DNA from: an uncultured Eubacteriales bacterium
Lineage (GTDB): Bacteria; Bacillota; Clostridia; Christensenellales; Aristaeellaceae
DNA length: 5,653 nt
Assembly: GCA_900553315.1 (NCBI GenBank)
Contig: USCW01000117.1
Coordinates: 1-5,653 of the forward strand
Reading direction: 5' to 3'
Below are positions 1-4,662 of the stretch, one piece after another (position 1 is the stretch's first letter; the number at the start of each line of letters is the position of its first letter). Position numbers and translations under genes: made by a program. Below the pieces are notes generated by a model that saw only the letters and a program-made list of their open reading frames with translations, was not told the DNA's origin and did no database searches.

Positions 1-66
1 TGGCGTTCGGCGGGGTACGTTGCTTCTGGCTTGGTTCCGCCTGAGCGTGGGAGCGGTTCCTTGTGA
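1..66 (+). CDS. Possible C-terminal tail of an upstream gene (partial)
   Basis: Reading from base 1, the first frame stays open for 21 codons and stops at TGA 64-66, just before the first hairpin of the intergenic array. The peptide ends in ERGSGSL and contains no motif I recognise. Frame 2 also stays open, to a TGA near 177, so the choice of frame rests only on the position of the stop relative to the hairpins. No function can be given. The segment could equally be non-coding. Confidence 0.2.
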   Translation, partial: WRSAGYVASGLVPPERGSGSL

Positions 67-75
67 GTTGGTTGA

Positions 76-106
76 GTCCACGGCGGCTGACAGAGCCGCC
101 GCGGAC
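76..106. repeat. GC-rich palindrome, copy A
   Basis: Arms at 76-88 and 94-106 pair over 13 bases with one mismatch around the loop GACAG. The internal 23 bases (79-101) recur exactly, reverse-complemented, at 234-256. No T-run follows, so it does not look like a simple intrinsic terminator. Confidence 0.8.
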
Positions 107-107
107 G

Positions 108-120
108 TGCGAGGTGGGGG
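108..120. repeat. Dispersed inverted-repeat arm, left copy
   Basis: The 13 bases TGCGAGGTGGGGG are the exact reverse complement of 283-295. Similarity continues past the G-run if a short gap is allowed: GACTG occurs beside the right arm, and its complement CAGTC beside the left. It sits directly next to palindrome A, which suggests the pair was copied or rearranged together with that palindrome. Confidence 0.7.
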
Positions 121-157
121 GATCCTCAGTCAGCCTTTTGGTTCATGCATATGCGCA

Positions 158-206
158 TATACAAGAAGAAGGCTCTGAAAAAATGTCAGAGCCTTCTTCT
201 TGTATA
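158..206. terminator. Perfect 21-bp hairpin, possible bidirectional terminator
   Basis: Bases 158-178 and 186-206 are perfectly complementary around a 7-base A-rich loop (179-185). The core GGCTCTGA/TCAGAGCC is flanked by AAGAAGAA on the left and TTCTTCTT on the right, so the U-rich tract of a terminator would lie within the extended stem. This fits an intrinsic terminator for a gene to the left, working in both directions. The unusually long and perfect stem also allows a dispersed palindromic repeat or a small structured RNA. Confidence 0.5.
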
Positions 207-228
207 AAGCTGTTCCTCACGCCGCAAA

Positions 229-259
229 GGTCACGGCGGCTCTGTCAGCCGCCGTGACC
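229..259. repeat. GC-rich palindrome, copy A'
   Basis: Arms 229-241 and 247-259 pair perfectly over 13 bases around the loop CTGTC. Its internal 234-256 is an exact inverted copy of 79-101. Two copies of the same palindrome bracket the 158-206 hairpin. Confidence 0.8.
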
Positions 260-282
260 ATAACCAAGCTTATCGGAGACTG

Positions 283-295
283 CCCCCACCTCGCA
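283..295. repeat. Dispersed inverted-repeat arm, right copy
   Basis: CCCCCACCTCGCA is the exact reverse complement of 108-120. It lies outside palindrome A', whereas the left arm lies inside palindrome A, so the order is not mirrored as it would be in a simple terminal-inverted-repeat element. Confidence 0.7.
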
Positions 296-355
296 TGGGC
301 GCACAACACCAAAAGAAAAGTCAAGCTTATTCCCAGCCACTCTTCGGGAGGGAGC

Positions 356-396
356 GCGAGGGAGGCGGCTTCTCTTAGAGAAGCCGCCTCCCTCGC
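356..396. repeat. 19-bp-stem hairpin upstream of guaA
   Basis: Bases 356-374 and 378-396 pair perfectly around the three-base loop TTA. The stem is very GC-rich and carries the GGCGGCT/AGCCGCC core also seen in palindromes A and A'. A C-rich stretch rather than a T-run follows, which argues against a standard terminator. It lies about 90 bases before the guaA start, so if transcribed with guaA it would be a strong leader structure. It may instead be a dispersed palindromic repeat. Confidence 0.75.
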
Positions 397-469
397 ATTC
401 CCCCGTTCTCCTCCCGATTTTGCCCTTGCGAAAAGGCGGGGATTGTGGCAAAATAGGGGGGAAGGAATC

Positions 470-477
470 AAGGAGGG
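470..477 (+). promoter_or_regulatory. guaA ribosome binding site
   Basis: AAGGAGGG lies about seven bases before ATG 484 and decides that start. It is a near-perfect match to the Firmicutes anti-Shine-Dalgarno pairing sequence. Confidence 0.85.
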
Positions 478-483
478 AAAGTC

Positions 484-2028
484 ATGGCGGAAACGCAGAA
501 AATCGTCATTTTGGACTTTGGCGGCCAGTATACACAGCTAATCGCACGACGCGTGCGCGAGTGCCGGGTGTACTCCGAGGTGCTGCCTTACAACGCTCCT
601 GTGGAGCAGATTCGCGCCATTCACCCCATGGGCGTGATCCTCAGCGGCGGTCCGGCCAGCGTGCTGGAGGAGGGCGCTCCCCGGTGTGATATGGGCGTGT
701 GGGAGCTGGGTGTGCCCGTGCTGGGCATCTGCTATGGAATGCAGCTGACGGCGCACTTGCTGGGCGGCAAGGTGGAAAAGGCCTCCAAGCGGGAATATGG
801 CCGCATTCGCGTGACCATGGACGATCGGGACAACCTGCTGAAGGGTATGAGCGAAAGCTCCAGCAACTGGATGAGTCATACCTATCAGGTGAAGGAGTGC
901 CCGCCCGGATTCCATGCCATTGCTCACGCGGAGAATTGCCCTGTGGCCGCTATGGCGAACCCTGAGAAGAACTTTTACGGCGTGCAGTTCCACCCCGAGG
1001 TAACGCACTCCGATGAGGGGAAGGTGCTGCTGCGCACGTTCCTGATGGACATCTGTCATTGCGCGGGCGACTGGACCATGGAGGCCTATGCGCAGACCGC
1101 AGTACGGAATATCCGCGAGGCGGTTGGCGACAAGGGAACGGTGCTGTTGGCGCTGAGCGGCGGCGTGGACTCCTCCGTGGCGGCGGCGTTGATCTATAAG
1201 GCTATCGGCGACCGACTGACCTGCGTGTACGTCGATCACGGTTTCATGCGCAAGGGCGAAAGCGAGCAGGTCGCGGAGGTCTTCGGCAAGGTGTTCCCCG
1301 TGCGGTTTATCCCGGTGGACGCTTCTGAGGAGTTCTATGCTGACCTGAAGGACGTGTCCGATCCCGAGCAGAAGCGCAAGATCATTGGCCGCGACTTCAT
1401 CCGCGTGTTCAAGCGCGAGGCGGAGAAGCTGGGAAAGCTGGACTATTTCGCGCAGGGCACGATCTATCCCGACGTGATCGAGAGCGGTCAGGCCACGGGC
1501 GCGGCGGTCATTAAGAGCCACCACAACGTGGGCGGACTGCCCAAGGAGCTGGGCTTCACCGAGCTGATTGAGCCCCTGCGGATGCTGTTCAAGGATGAGG
1601 TGCGTGCGCTGGGCGAGACGCTGGGTCTGCCTCATGATCTGGTGTGGCGGCAGCCCTTCCCGGGCCCCGGTCTGGCGATTCGCGTGATCGGCGCGGTGGA
1701 CCGCGAGAAGGTGGAAATCGTGCGGGCCAGCGATGCGATCCTGCGTGAGGAGATCAAGAACGCCGGTCTGGATGCAGATATTCACCAGTACTTCACCGTC
1801 CTGACGGGTGTACGCAGCGTGGGCGTGATGGGTGACGAGCGCACCTATGACTACACGGTGGCGCTCCGTGCCGTGACGACGGACGACTTCATGACCGCAG
1901 ACTGGGCGCGGATTCCCTATGACGTGGTGCGGGTGATCTCCGCGAGAATTGTGAATGAGGTCGCGCACGTGAACCGCGTCGTGCTGGACGTGACGACCAA
2001 GCCCCCGGCGAGTATTGAGTGGGAATAA
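484..2028 (+). CDS. guaA: GMP synthase (glutamine-hydrolysing)
   Basis: This cytoplasmic enzyme of guanine nucleotide synthesis converts XMP, ATP and glutamine to GMP. The 514 residues match the usual full length. The N-terminal class I glutamine amidotransferase domain (about 5-190) carries the nucleophile Cys83 in GICYGMQ and the His170/Glu172 pair in FHPEVTH. The ATP-pyrophosphatase domain follows, with PP-loop SGGVDSS at 225-231. The C-terminal dimerisation domain (about 395-514) includes QPFPGPGLAIR near 390-400 and ends in IEWE, as family members do. The segment usually read as MSHGD reads MSHTY here (His132 kept), a local variant. The start is fixed by the strong ribosome binding site. 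The intact C-terminus matters because mobile-element genes begin right after the stop. GC content is clearly higher than in those genes. Confidence 0.98.
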   Translation: MAETQKIVILDFGGQYTQLIARRVRECRVYSEVLPYNAPVEQIRAIHPMGVILSGGPASVLEEGAPRCDMGVWELGVPVLGICYGMQLTAHLLGGKVEKASKREYGRIRVTMDDRDNLLKGMSESSSNWMSHTYQVKECPPGFHAIAHAENCPVAAMANPEKNFYGVQFHPEVTHSDEGKVLLRTFLMDICHCAGDWTMEAYAQTAVRNIREAVGDKGTVLLALSGGVDSSVAAALIYKAIGDRLTCVYVDHGFMRKGESEQVAEVFGKVFPVRFIPVDASEEFYADLKDVSDPEQKRKIIGRDFIRVFKREAEKLGKLDYFAQGTIYPDVIESGQATGAAVIKSHHNVGGLPKELGFTELIEPLRMLFKDEVRALGETLGLPHDLVWRQPFPGPGLAIRVIGAVDREKVEIVRASDAILREEIKNAGLDADIHQYFTVLTGVRSVGVMGDERTYDYTVALRAVTTDDFMTADWARIPYDVVRVISARIVNEVAHVNRVVLDVTTKPPASIEWE

Positions 2029-2030
2029 AT
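2000..2030 (+). other. Putative left attachment site (attL) at the 3' end of guaA
   Basis: The guaA 3' end is a known insertion target for tyrosine-integrase elements, which normally restore the last codons. Here an integrase module begins beyond an intact guaA end, so the crossover core should lie in about the last 30 bases of the gene. The limits are inferred. I found no second copy of this segment downstream within the window, as expected if the right junction lies beyond 5653. Confidence 0.45.
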
Positions 2031-2087
2031 CAGAAAAGCCGAAAAGTGTAGGAATACCAACGTTTTTTGGATTTTGCCCGCCCCTTC

Positions 2088-2109
2088 TGATAAGATTTTG
2101 ATAAGATTC
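2088..2109 (+). repeat. 11-bp tandem repeat in the element end
   Basis: TGATAAGATTT (2088-2098) is followed directly by TGATAAGATTC (2099-2109), giving ten identical positions of eleven with a period of about one helical turn. It lies 60-80 bases inside the presumed left attachment site. Such placement suits arm-type integrase sites or excisionase sites, where proteins bind side by side on one face of the DNA. The role is inferred from position and spacing only. Confidence 0.5.
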
Positions 2110-2194
2110 CGCCGGAGCGCAGTCATTCTGCGTTGCCAGTGGCTTGTGAGTAAAGAGTAATTTCTCCAAGCTCACAAACTTCTCCATATGATTG

Positions 2195-2230
2195 AAGCCC
2201 GTACTGATCGGATGTCAGTACGGGCTTTTT
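2195..2230 (+). terminator. Strong intrinsic terminator between guaA and the repressor gene
   Basis: Bases 2195-2207 pair perfectly with 2215-2227 (13 bp, GC-rich in the middle) around a 7-base loop, and the run TTTTT ends at 2230. The orientation of the T-run makes it a good terminator for rightward transcripts leaving guaA. It lies just beyond the 3' end of the leftward repressor gene, so it can also end that transcript, although the leftward U-run is weak. It lies inside the element, so the element appears to supply a terminator to guaA. Confidence 0.85.
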
Positions 2231-2236
2231 CTATAC

Positions 2237-2767
2237 TCATTTTTCTTTCTGCTGATCCTTGAACGCTTCCACAAGCAGATCGCTCAGTTCCTGCGACGGT
2301 ACTTTTGCCCAACGCTGGGTGGTGTCCTCTTCCGGGAAGGTGTAGCGCCAGTGGTCGTACTGCTCTTTGCTGATCTTACCGCAGCGCAGCTTCTCCGACT
2401 GCTCTGCCCATGCGGAAAGCATGGCAAAGATTGATTCATCCATGGTGCGCTTGCTGCCGTCAAAGATGAGATGCACCTCATCTCCCTGCTTTTCAGCACG
2501 GATGCCGTGAATGTCCTCGATGGCAAAAAGGGTGTGAATAAATCCAAGGTCGCTGTCAATGTCGGGAATCTGCAATGCCAAGGGAGAAACCTCCAACACA
2601 TTGGCGATAGCTTTTACCAAATCCTCTTTCGGTGTTCTGGAACCGGACTCGTACTGCGCCATGCGGACATCAGCCGTTTTAGGCGGAAAGCCAACAGCTT
2701 GACCAAGCCATTTCTGCGTCATGCCACGCAAATTACGAATAAAACGGATTCGTTCACCAATCGCCAT
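2237..2767 (-). CDS. XRE-family (Cro/CI-like) transcriptional repressor of the element
   Basis: This 176-residue protein is predicted to be a cytoplasmic DNA-binding regulator that controls the divergent excisionase/integrase operon and probably its own promoter. An HTH_XRE domain covers about residues 5-65, with RGMTQKWLGQAVG, the recognition-helix region around TADVRMAQYESGSRTP, and LVKAIANVLEVSPLAL. The C-terminal part (about 70-176) is acidic and aromatic-rich, with WRYTFPEED near 140-148. I do not see the Ser/Lys autoprotease signature of LexA/CI proteins or a metallopeptidase motif, so the inducing signal is not apparent. ATG (complement of 2765-2767) is preceded by AAAGGAG on the minus strand at a good distance. 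The gene ends seven bases from the terminator. Assignment of the HTH is firm; the target is inferred from position. Confidence 0.9.
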   Translation of the reverse strand: MAIGERIRFIRNLRGMTQKWLGQAVGFPPKTADVRMAQYESGSRTPKEDLVKAIANVLEVSPLALQIPDIDSDLGFIHTLFAIEDIHGIRAEKQGDEVHLIFDGSKRTMDESIFAMLSAWAEQSEKLRCGKISKEQYDHWRYTFPEEDTTQRWAKVPSQELSDLLVEAFKDQQKEK

Positions 2768-2798
2768 AAACCTACACTCCTTTGGTATCGTTGCAATG

Positions 2799-2828
2799 AT
2801 TATAGCATATATGCTTAGTTTATGTCAA
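2799..2828 (-). promoter_or_regulatory. Promoter of the repressor gene
   Basis: On the minus strand, TTGACA (complement of 2823-2828) and TATAAT (complement of 2799-2804) are separated by 18 bases. Both hexamers are exact sigma-70/sigma-A consensus. Transcription would start near 2792, leaving a leader of about 25 bases with the AAAGGAG site. The spacer contains the perfect palindrome GCATATATGC (2805-2814) and one copy of the shared 11-base motif. Confidence 0.85.
2809..2819. promoter_or_regulatory. Candidate operator, copy 1
   Basis: ATATGCTTAGT occurs here and again at 2885-2895, in each case between the -35 and -10 hexamers of one of the two divergent promoters. This copy overlaps the palindrome GCATATATGC (2805-2814). 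A repressor bound here would block RNA polymerase on its own gene. Binding by the adjacent XRE protein is inferred. Confidence 0.55.
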
Positions 2829-2871
2829 TACAGCCTAAATAAAAAAGTTTAATATTTTTCTCGAAGGCCTC

Positions 2872-2900
2872 TTGACATAACGGAATATGCTTAGTATAAT
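2872..2900 (+). promoter_or_regulatory. Promoter of the excisionase-integrase operon
   Basis: TTGACA (2872-2877) and TATAAT (2895-2900) are exact consensus with the ideal 17-base spacer. Transcription would start near 2907 and leave a leader of about 150 bases before the first gene. So strong a promoter in an element that should stay silent implies tight repression. The copy of the shared motif in the spacer and overlapping the -10 box fits that. Confidence 0.88.
2885..2895. promoter_or_regulatory. Candidate operator, copy 2
   Basis: This second exact copy of ATATGCTTAGT lies 76 bases from the first, in the same orientation, within the operon promoter spacer and touching the first base of the -10 box. 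Only a partial palindrome surrounds it, so it may be the weaker of the two sites. Confidence 0.55.
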
Positions 2901-3060
2901 GCAAGTGTAAACTTAAACATTTGTAGTTAAGTTCGGAAATTTAATACCTGTCGCACATCACAGTCATGGCGTGTCCGCCCGGGCAAATCGGAAGGCGGCC
3001 AGAAAGTATCCGACACGAAATAAGGACAAGTATTACCGAAAATCAACAAGGAGGAGTTTT
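2901..3060 (+). other. Long structured leader of the excisionase operon
   Basis: About 150 bases separate the predicted transcription start from ATG 3061. The leader has an inverted repeat AACTTAA/TTAAGTT (2910-2916 and 2927-2933). A possible stem pairs CGTGTC (2970-2975) with GACACG (3012-3017) and encloses CCGCC (2975-2979)/GGCGG (2994-2998), which share one base with the outer stem. The leader is not an obvious gene. A GTG at 2971 opens in frame with the downstream gene and would add 30 Lys/Arg-rich residues, but it has no ribosome binding site. The leader may hold recombination or regulatory sites. Confidence 0.45.
3048..3054 (+). promoter_or_regulatory. Ribosome binding site fixing the excisionase start
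   Basis: AAGGAGG, six bases before ATG 3061, selects this start over the upstream in-frame GTG at 2971, which lacks such a site. Confidence 0.85.
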
Positions 3061-3261
3061 ATGGACAACAGATTTATTCGAGCAGAGGAAGTCGCCGCGG
3101 AACTGGATGTGTCAAAGCCCTATGCCTACAAGCTCATTCGGCAGCTCAATGAGGAGTTAAAGGCAAAAGGATTTCTGACCATCGCAGGCCGCGTCAACCG
3201 ACAGTATTTCAATGAACGGTTCTACGGAACAGAAAGGAAGGACGCAGATGCCAGCTTATAA
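3061..3261 (+). CDS. xis: Excisionase-like small HTH DNA-binding protein
   Basis: This 66-residue protein has a MerR/excisionase-type winged helix-turn-helix. Residues 7-16 (RAEEVAAELD) and 18-28 (SKPYAYKLIRQ) form the two helices, followed by LNEELKAKGFLTIAGRVNRQYF as the wing region. Proteins of this type in integrative elements bend the attachment-site DNA and direct the integrase towards excision. It is the first gene after the strong rightward promoter and overlaps the start of the integrase gene by 14 bases, as expected for a Xis-Int pair made together. The start at 3061 is chosen for its AAGGAGG site. The fold is clear; the excisionase role rests on size, fold and neighbour, and a transcriptional regulator role is the main alternative. 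Confidence 0.85.
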   Translation: MDNRFIRAEEVAAELDVSKPYAYKLIRQLNEELKAKGFLTIAGRVNRQYFNERFYGTERKDADASL

Positions 3262-4324
3262 GAACAAGGAAAACGGTTCGTGGTATGTGGTGACACAGTA
3301 CACGGACTGGACAGGAGAACGCAAGCCCAAATGCAAGCGCGGATTCGCCACGAGGCGGGAAGCATTGGAATGGGAGCAGAAGTTTCAACAGCAGAGCGCC
3401 GGTGATCTGGATATGAGCTTTGAGGCGTTCTGCGAAATCTACACCAACGATCTCAAGGCGCGGCTGAAAGAAAGCACATGGCAGACCAAGGAGAATATCA
3501 TCAAAACAAAACTGCTCCCGTATTTCGGTAAGCGGAAAATCAACGAGATCACCACAAAAGATGTGATTGCATGGCAAAACGAGCTGCTCGCTTATCGGGA
3601 TGAAAAACGCAAGCCATATTCTCAGACCTATCTCAAGACGCTGCACAATCAGCTCAGCGCCATTTTCAACCACGCTGTCCGGTTTTACGATCTCCACTCC
3701 AATCCGGCAGCGAAAGCCGGAAACATGGGGACAGAGGAACGGCGGGAGATGCTGTTCTGGACGAAAGAAGAATATCAGAAATTTGCTGAGGAGATGATGG
3801 ACAAGCCGGTTTCCTACTACGCCTTTCAGATGCTCTACTGGACAGGCATCCGTGAAGGAGAACTGCTGGCTCTGACGCCTGCGGATTTCGATTTTGAGCG
3901 CGGCACTGTCAAGATCAGCAAGACCTATCAGCGGCTCAAAGGGCAGGATGTCATTACCTCACCAAAAACAAAGAAAAGCAACCGCACCATTCAAATGCCC
4001 GACTTTCTCTGCCAGGAGATGCAGGAGTTTTTCAAAATGCAGTACGGCCTGAAAAAGAAAGACCGTATTTTCACGGTAACCAAAAGCTATCTCCACCACG
4101 AGATGGACAGGGGCGCAAAGGCAGCAGGTGTCAAGCGCATCAGAATCCACGATTTGAGACACAGCCACATCAGTCTGCTCATTGATATGGGCTTCTCGGC
4201 GGTTGCCATTGCCGACAGGGTTGGACACGAGAGCATCGAAATCACCTATCGGTACGCGCACCTGTTCCCATCCAAGCAGAAAGAAATGGCAAACAGGTTA
4301 GATGATCTTGGGAAAGGAGTTTGA
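3248..4324 (+). CDS. int: Tyrosine site-specific integrase
   Basis: This 358-residue recombinase is predicted to integrate and excise the element at the guaA 3' end. It has the usual three parts. An N-terminal arm-binding domain (about 1-50; SWYVVTQYTDWTGERK) precedes a SAM-like core-binding domain (about 56-150; WQTKENIIKTKLLPYFG near 79-94). The catalytic domain (about 165-345) follows. The catalytic residues are all visible: Arg202 in TGIREGEL, a beta-hairpin lysine in SPKTKKSNR (about 240-243), His301 and Arg304 in HDLRHSH, His327 in GHESI, and nucleophile Tyr336 in RYAHLFP. It should therefore be active. ATG 3248 is preferred over ATG 3212 because AAAGGAAGG lies six bases upstream of it. 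The gene starts inside the excisionase gene and is followed after five bases by the mobilization gene, so the four genes probably share one transcript. Confidence 0.96.
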   Translation: MPAYKNKENGSWYVVTQYTDWTGERKPKCKRGFATRREALEWEQKFQQQSAGDLDMSFEAFCEIYTNDLKARLKESTWQTKENIIKTKLLPYFGKRKINEITTKDVIAWQNELLAYRDEKRKPYSQTYLKTLHNQLSAIFNHAVRFYDLHSNPAAKAGNMGTEERREMLFWTKEEYQKFAEEMMDKPVSYYAFQMLYWTGIREGELLALTPADFDFERGTVKISKTYQRLKGQDVITSPKTKKSNRTIQMPDFLCQEMQEFFKMQYGLKKKDRIFTVTKSYLHHEMDRGAKAAGVKRIRIHDLRHSHISLLIDMGFSAVAIADRVGHESIEITYRYAHLFPSKQKEMANRLDDLGKGV

Positions 4325-4329
4325 TTTTA

Positions 4330-4662
4330 ATGTCTGCAAAGAATGTAGACCGGCATAATCGCTGGCGCAGCAAGACGGTGGCCTTCCGGGTATCGCCGGA
4401 GGAAGACACCCAGATTGAGCGTTATGTGCAGCTCTCCGGACTGACGAAGCAGGACTATATCACCCGGCGTCTGCTGGACACGGAGGTGGTCGTTCAGGGC
4501 AACCCCAGGGTGTTCAAAGCCCTGCGGAATCAGATGGCGGAGATTCTCACGCAGCTTCAGCGGATCGAAGTCGGTGCCGCCCCGGATGACGAGTTGTTGG
4601 ATGTCATCCGCTTCCTCTCAAAAATCATGGAAGGAATGAAGGAGGACACGGATGGTCGATGA
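4330..4662 (+). CDS. MobC-like ribbon-helix-helix mobilization accessory protein
   Basis: This 110-residue protein resembles small plasmid-mobilization proteins found next to integrase and RepA genes in Clostridia elements. Residues 15-21 (KTVAFRV) should form the DNA-binding beta strand, with helices at about 23-36 and 38-49 (TKQDYITRRLL), a ribbon-helix-helix fold. A second helical half (about 60-103) includes GNPRVFKALRNQM and probably mediates dimer or partner contacts. The predicted role is to bind the transfer origin and help a relaxase nick DNA. No relaxase is in the window; one would be expected downstream. ATG 4330 is chosen because AAAGGAG (4313-4319) sits ten bases before it, whereas the TTG at 4321 is almost touching that site. 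It starts five bases after the integrase stop and overlaps the next gene by 11 bases. Confidence 0.78.
   Translation: MSAKNVDRHNRWRSKTVAFRVSPEEDTQIERYVQLSGLTKQDYITRRLLDTEVVVQGNPRVFKALRNQMAEILTQLQRIEVGAAPDDELLDVIRFLSKIMEGMKEDTDGR
4639..4645 (+). promoter_or_regulatory. Ribosome binding site of the RepA-like ATPase gene
   Basis: AAGGAGG inside the 3' end of the preceding gene lies six bases before ATG 4652. It supports that start and coupled translation of the two genes. Confidence 0.8.

Larger units (their letters stand above)
67..483. other. Hairpin-rich intergenic region upstream of guaA
   Basis: These 417 bases hold no convincing gene on either strand. The short open frames here run through palindromes and lack good ribosome binding sites. 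The region contains at least four strong hairpins, listed separately, with a recurring GGCGGCT/AGCCGCC core. I looked for a purine riboswitch, which often precedes purine genes in Firmicutes, and saw no matching conserved core. A weak promoter candidate for guaA is TTGCGA at 426-431, 17 bases, then CAAAAT at 449-454; it is poor and should not be relied on. The palindromes resemble interspersed intergenic repeats common in gut Clostridia, but family membership cannot be tested here. Confidence 0.7.

Noticed and set aside
148..160. GCATATGC/GCGCATAT near 148-160 resembling the GCATATATGC palindrome of the element promoter
   Set aside because: It is short, AT-simple and self-complementary, lies outside the element and lacks the TTAGT extension. 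Chance is the simpler explanation.
261..483. Purine riboswitch in the guaA leader
   Set aside because: I could not find the conserved core or the three-stem layout; the strong hairpins here do not match that fold.
200..541. Open frames on both strands (200-541 plus, 217-471 minus) upstream of guaA
   Set aside because: They translate through palindromes into repetitive Arg/Glu/Ala/Ser peptides, one runs into guaA in another frame, and none has a good ribosome binding site.
2144..2177. Inverted repeat TTGTGAG/CTCACAA (2144-2150 and 2171-2177)
   Set aside because: A 7-bp stem with a 20-base loop is weak and could be chance. It lies in the element end, so it was noted but not called.
538..2187. 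A 549-codon open frame on the minus strand covering guaA
   Set aside because: It is antisense to an unmistakable guaA. Its long openness comes from GC-rich codon use on the plus strand, and its His/Arg/Leu-rich composition is typical of a shadow frame.
2971..3060. Excisionase start at GTG 2971 or an overlapping frame from ATG 2966
   Set aside because: Neither has a ribosome binding site, whereas ATG 3061 follows a perfect AAGGAGG at ideal spacing and gives the expected small-HTH length.
3212..3247. Integrase start at ATG 3212
   Set aside because: It adds a 12-residue segment lacking family features and has a weak upstream site; ATG 3248 has AAAGGAAGG at six bases.
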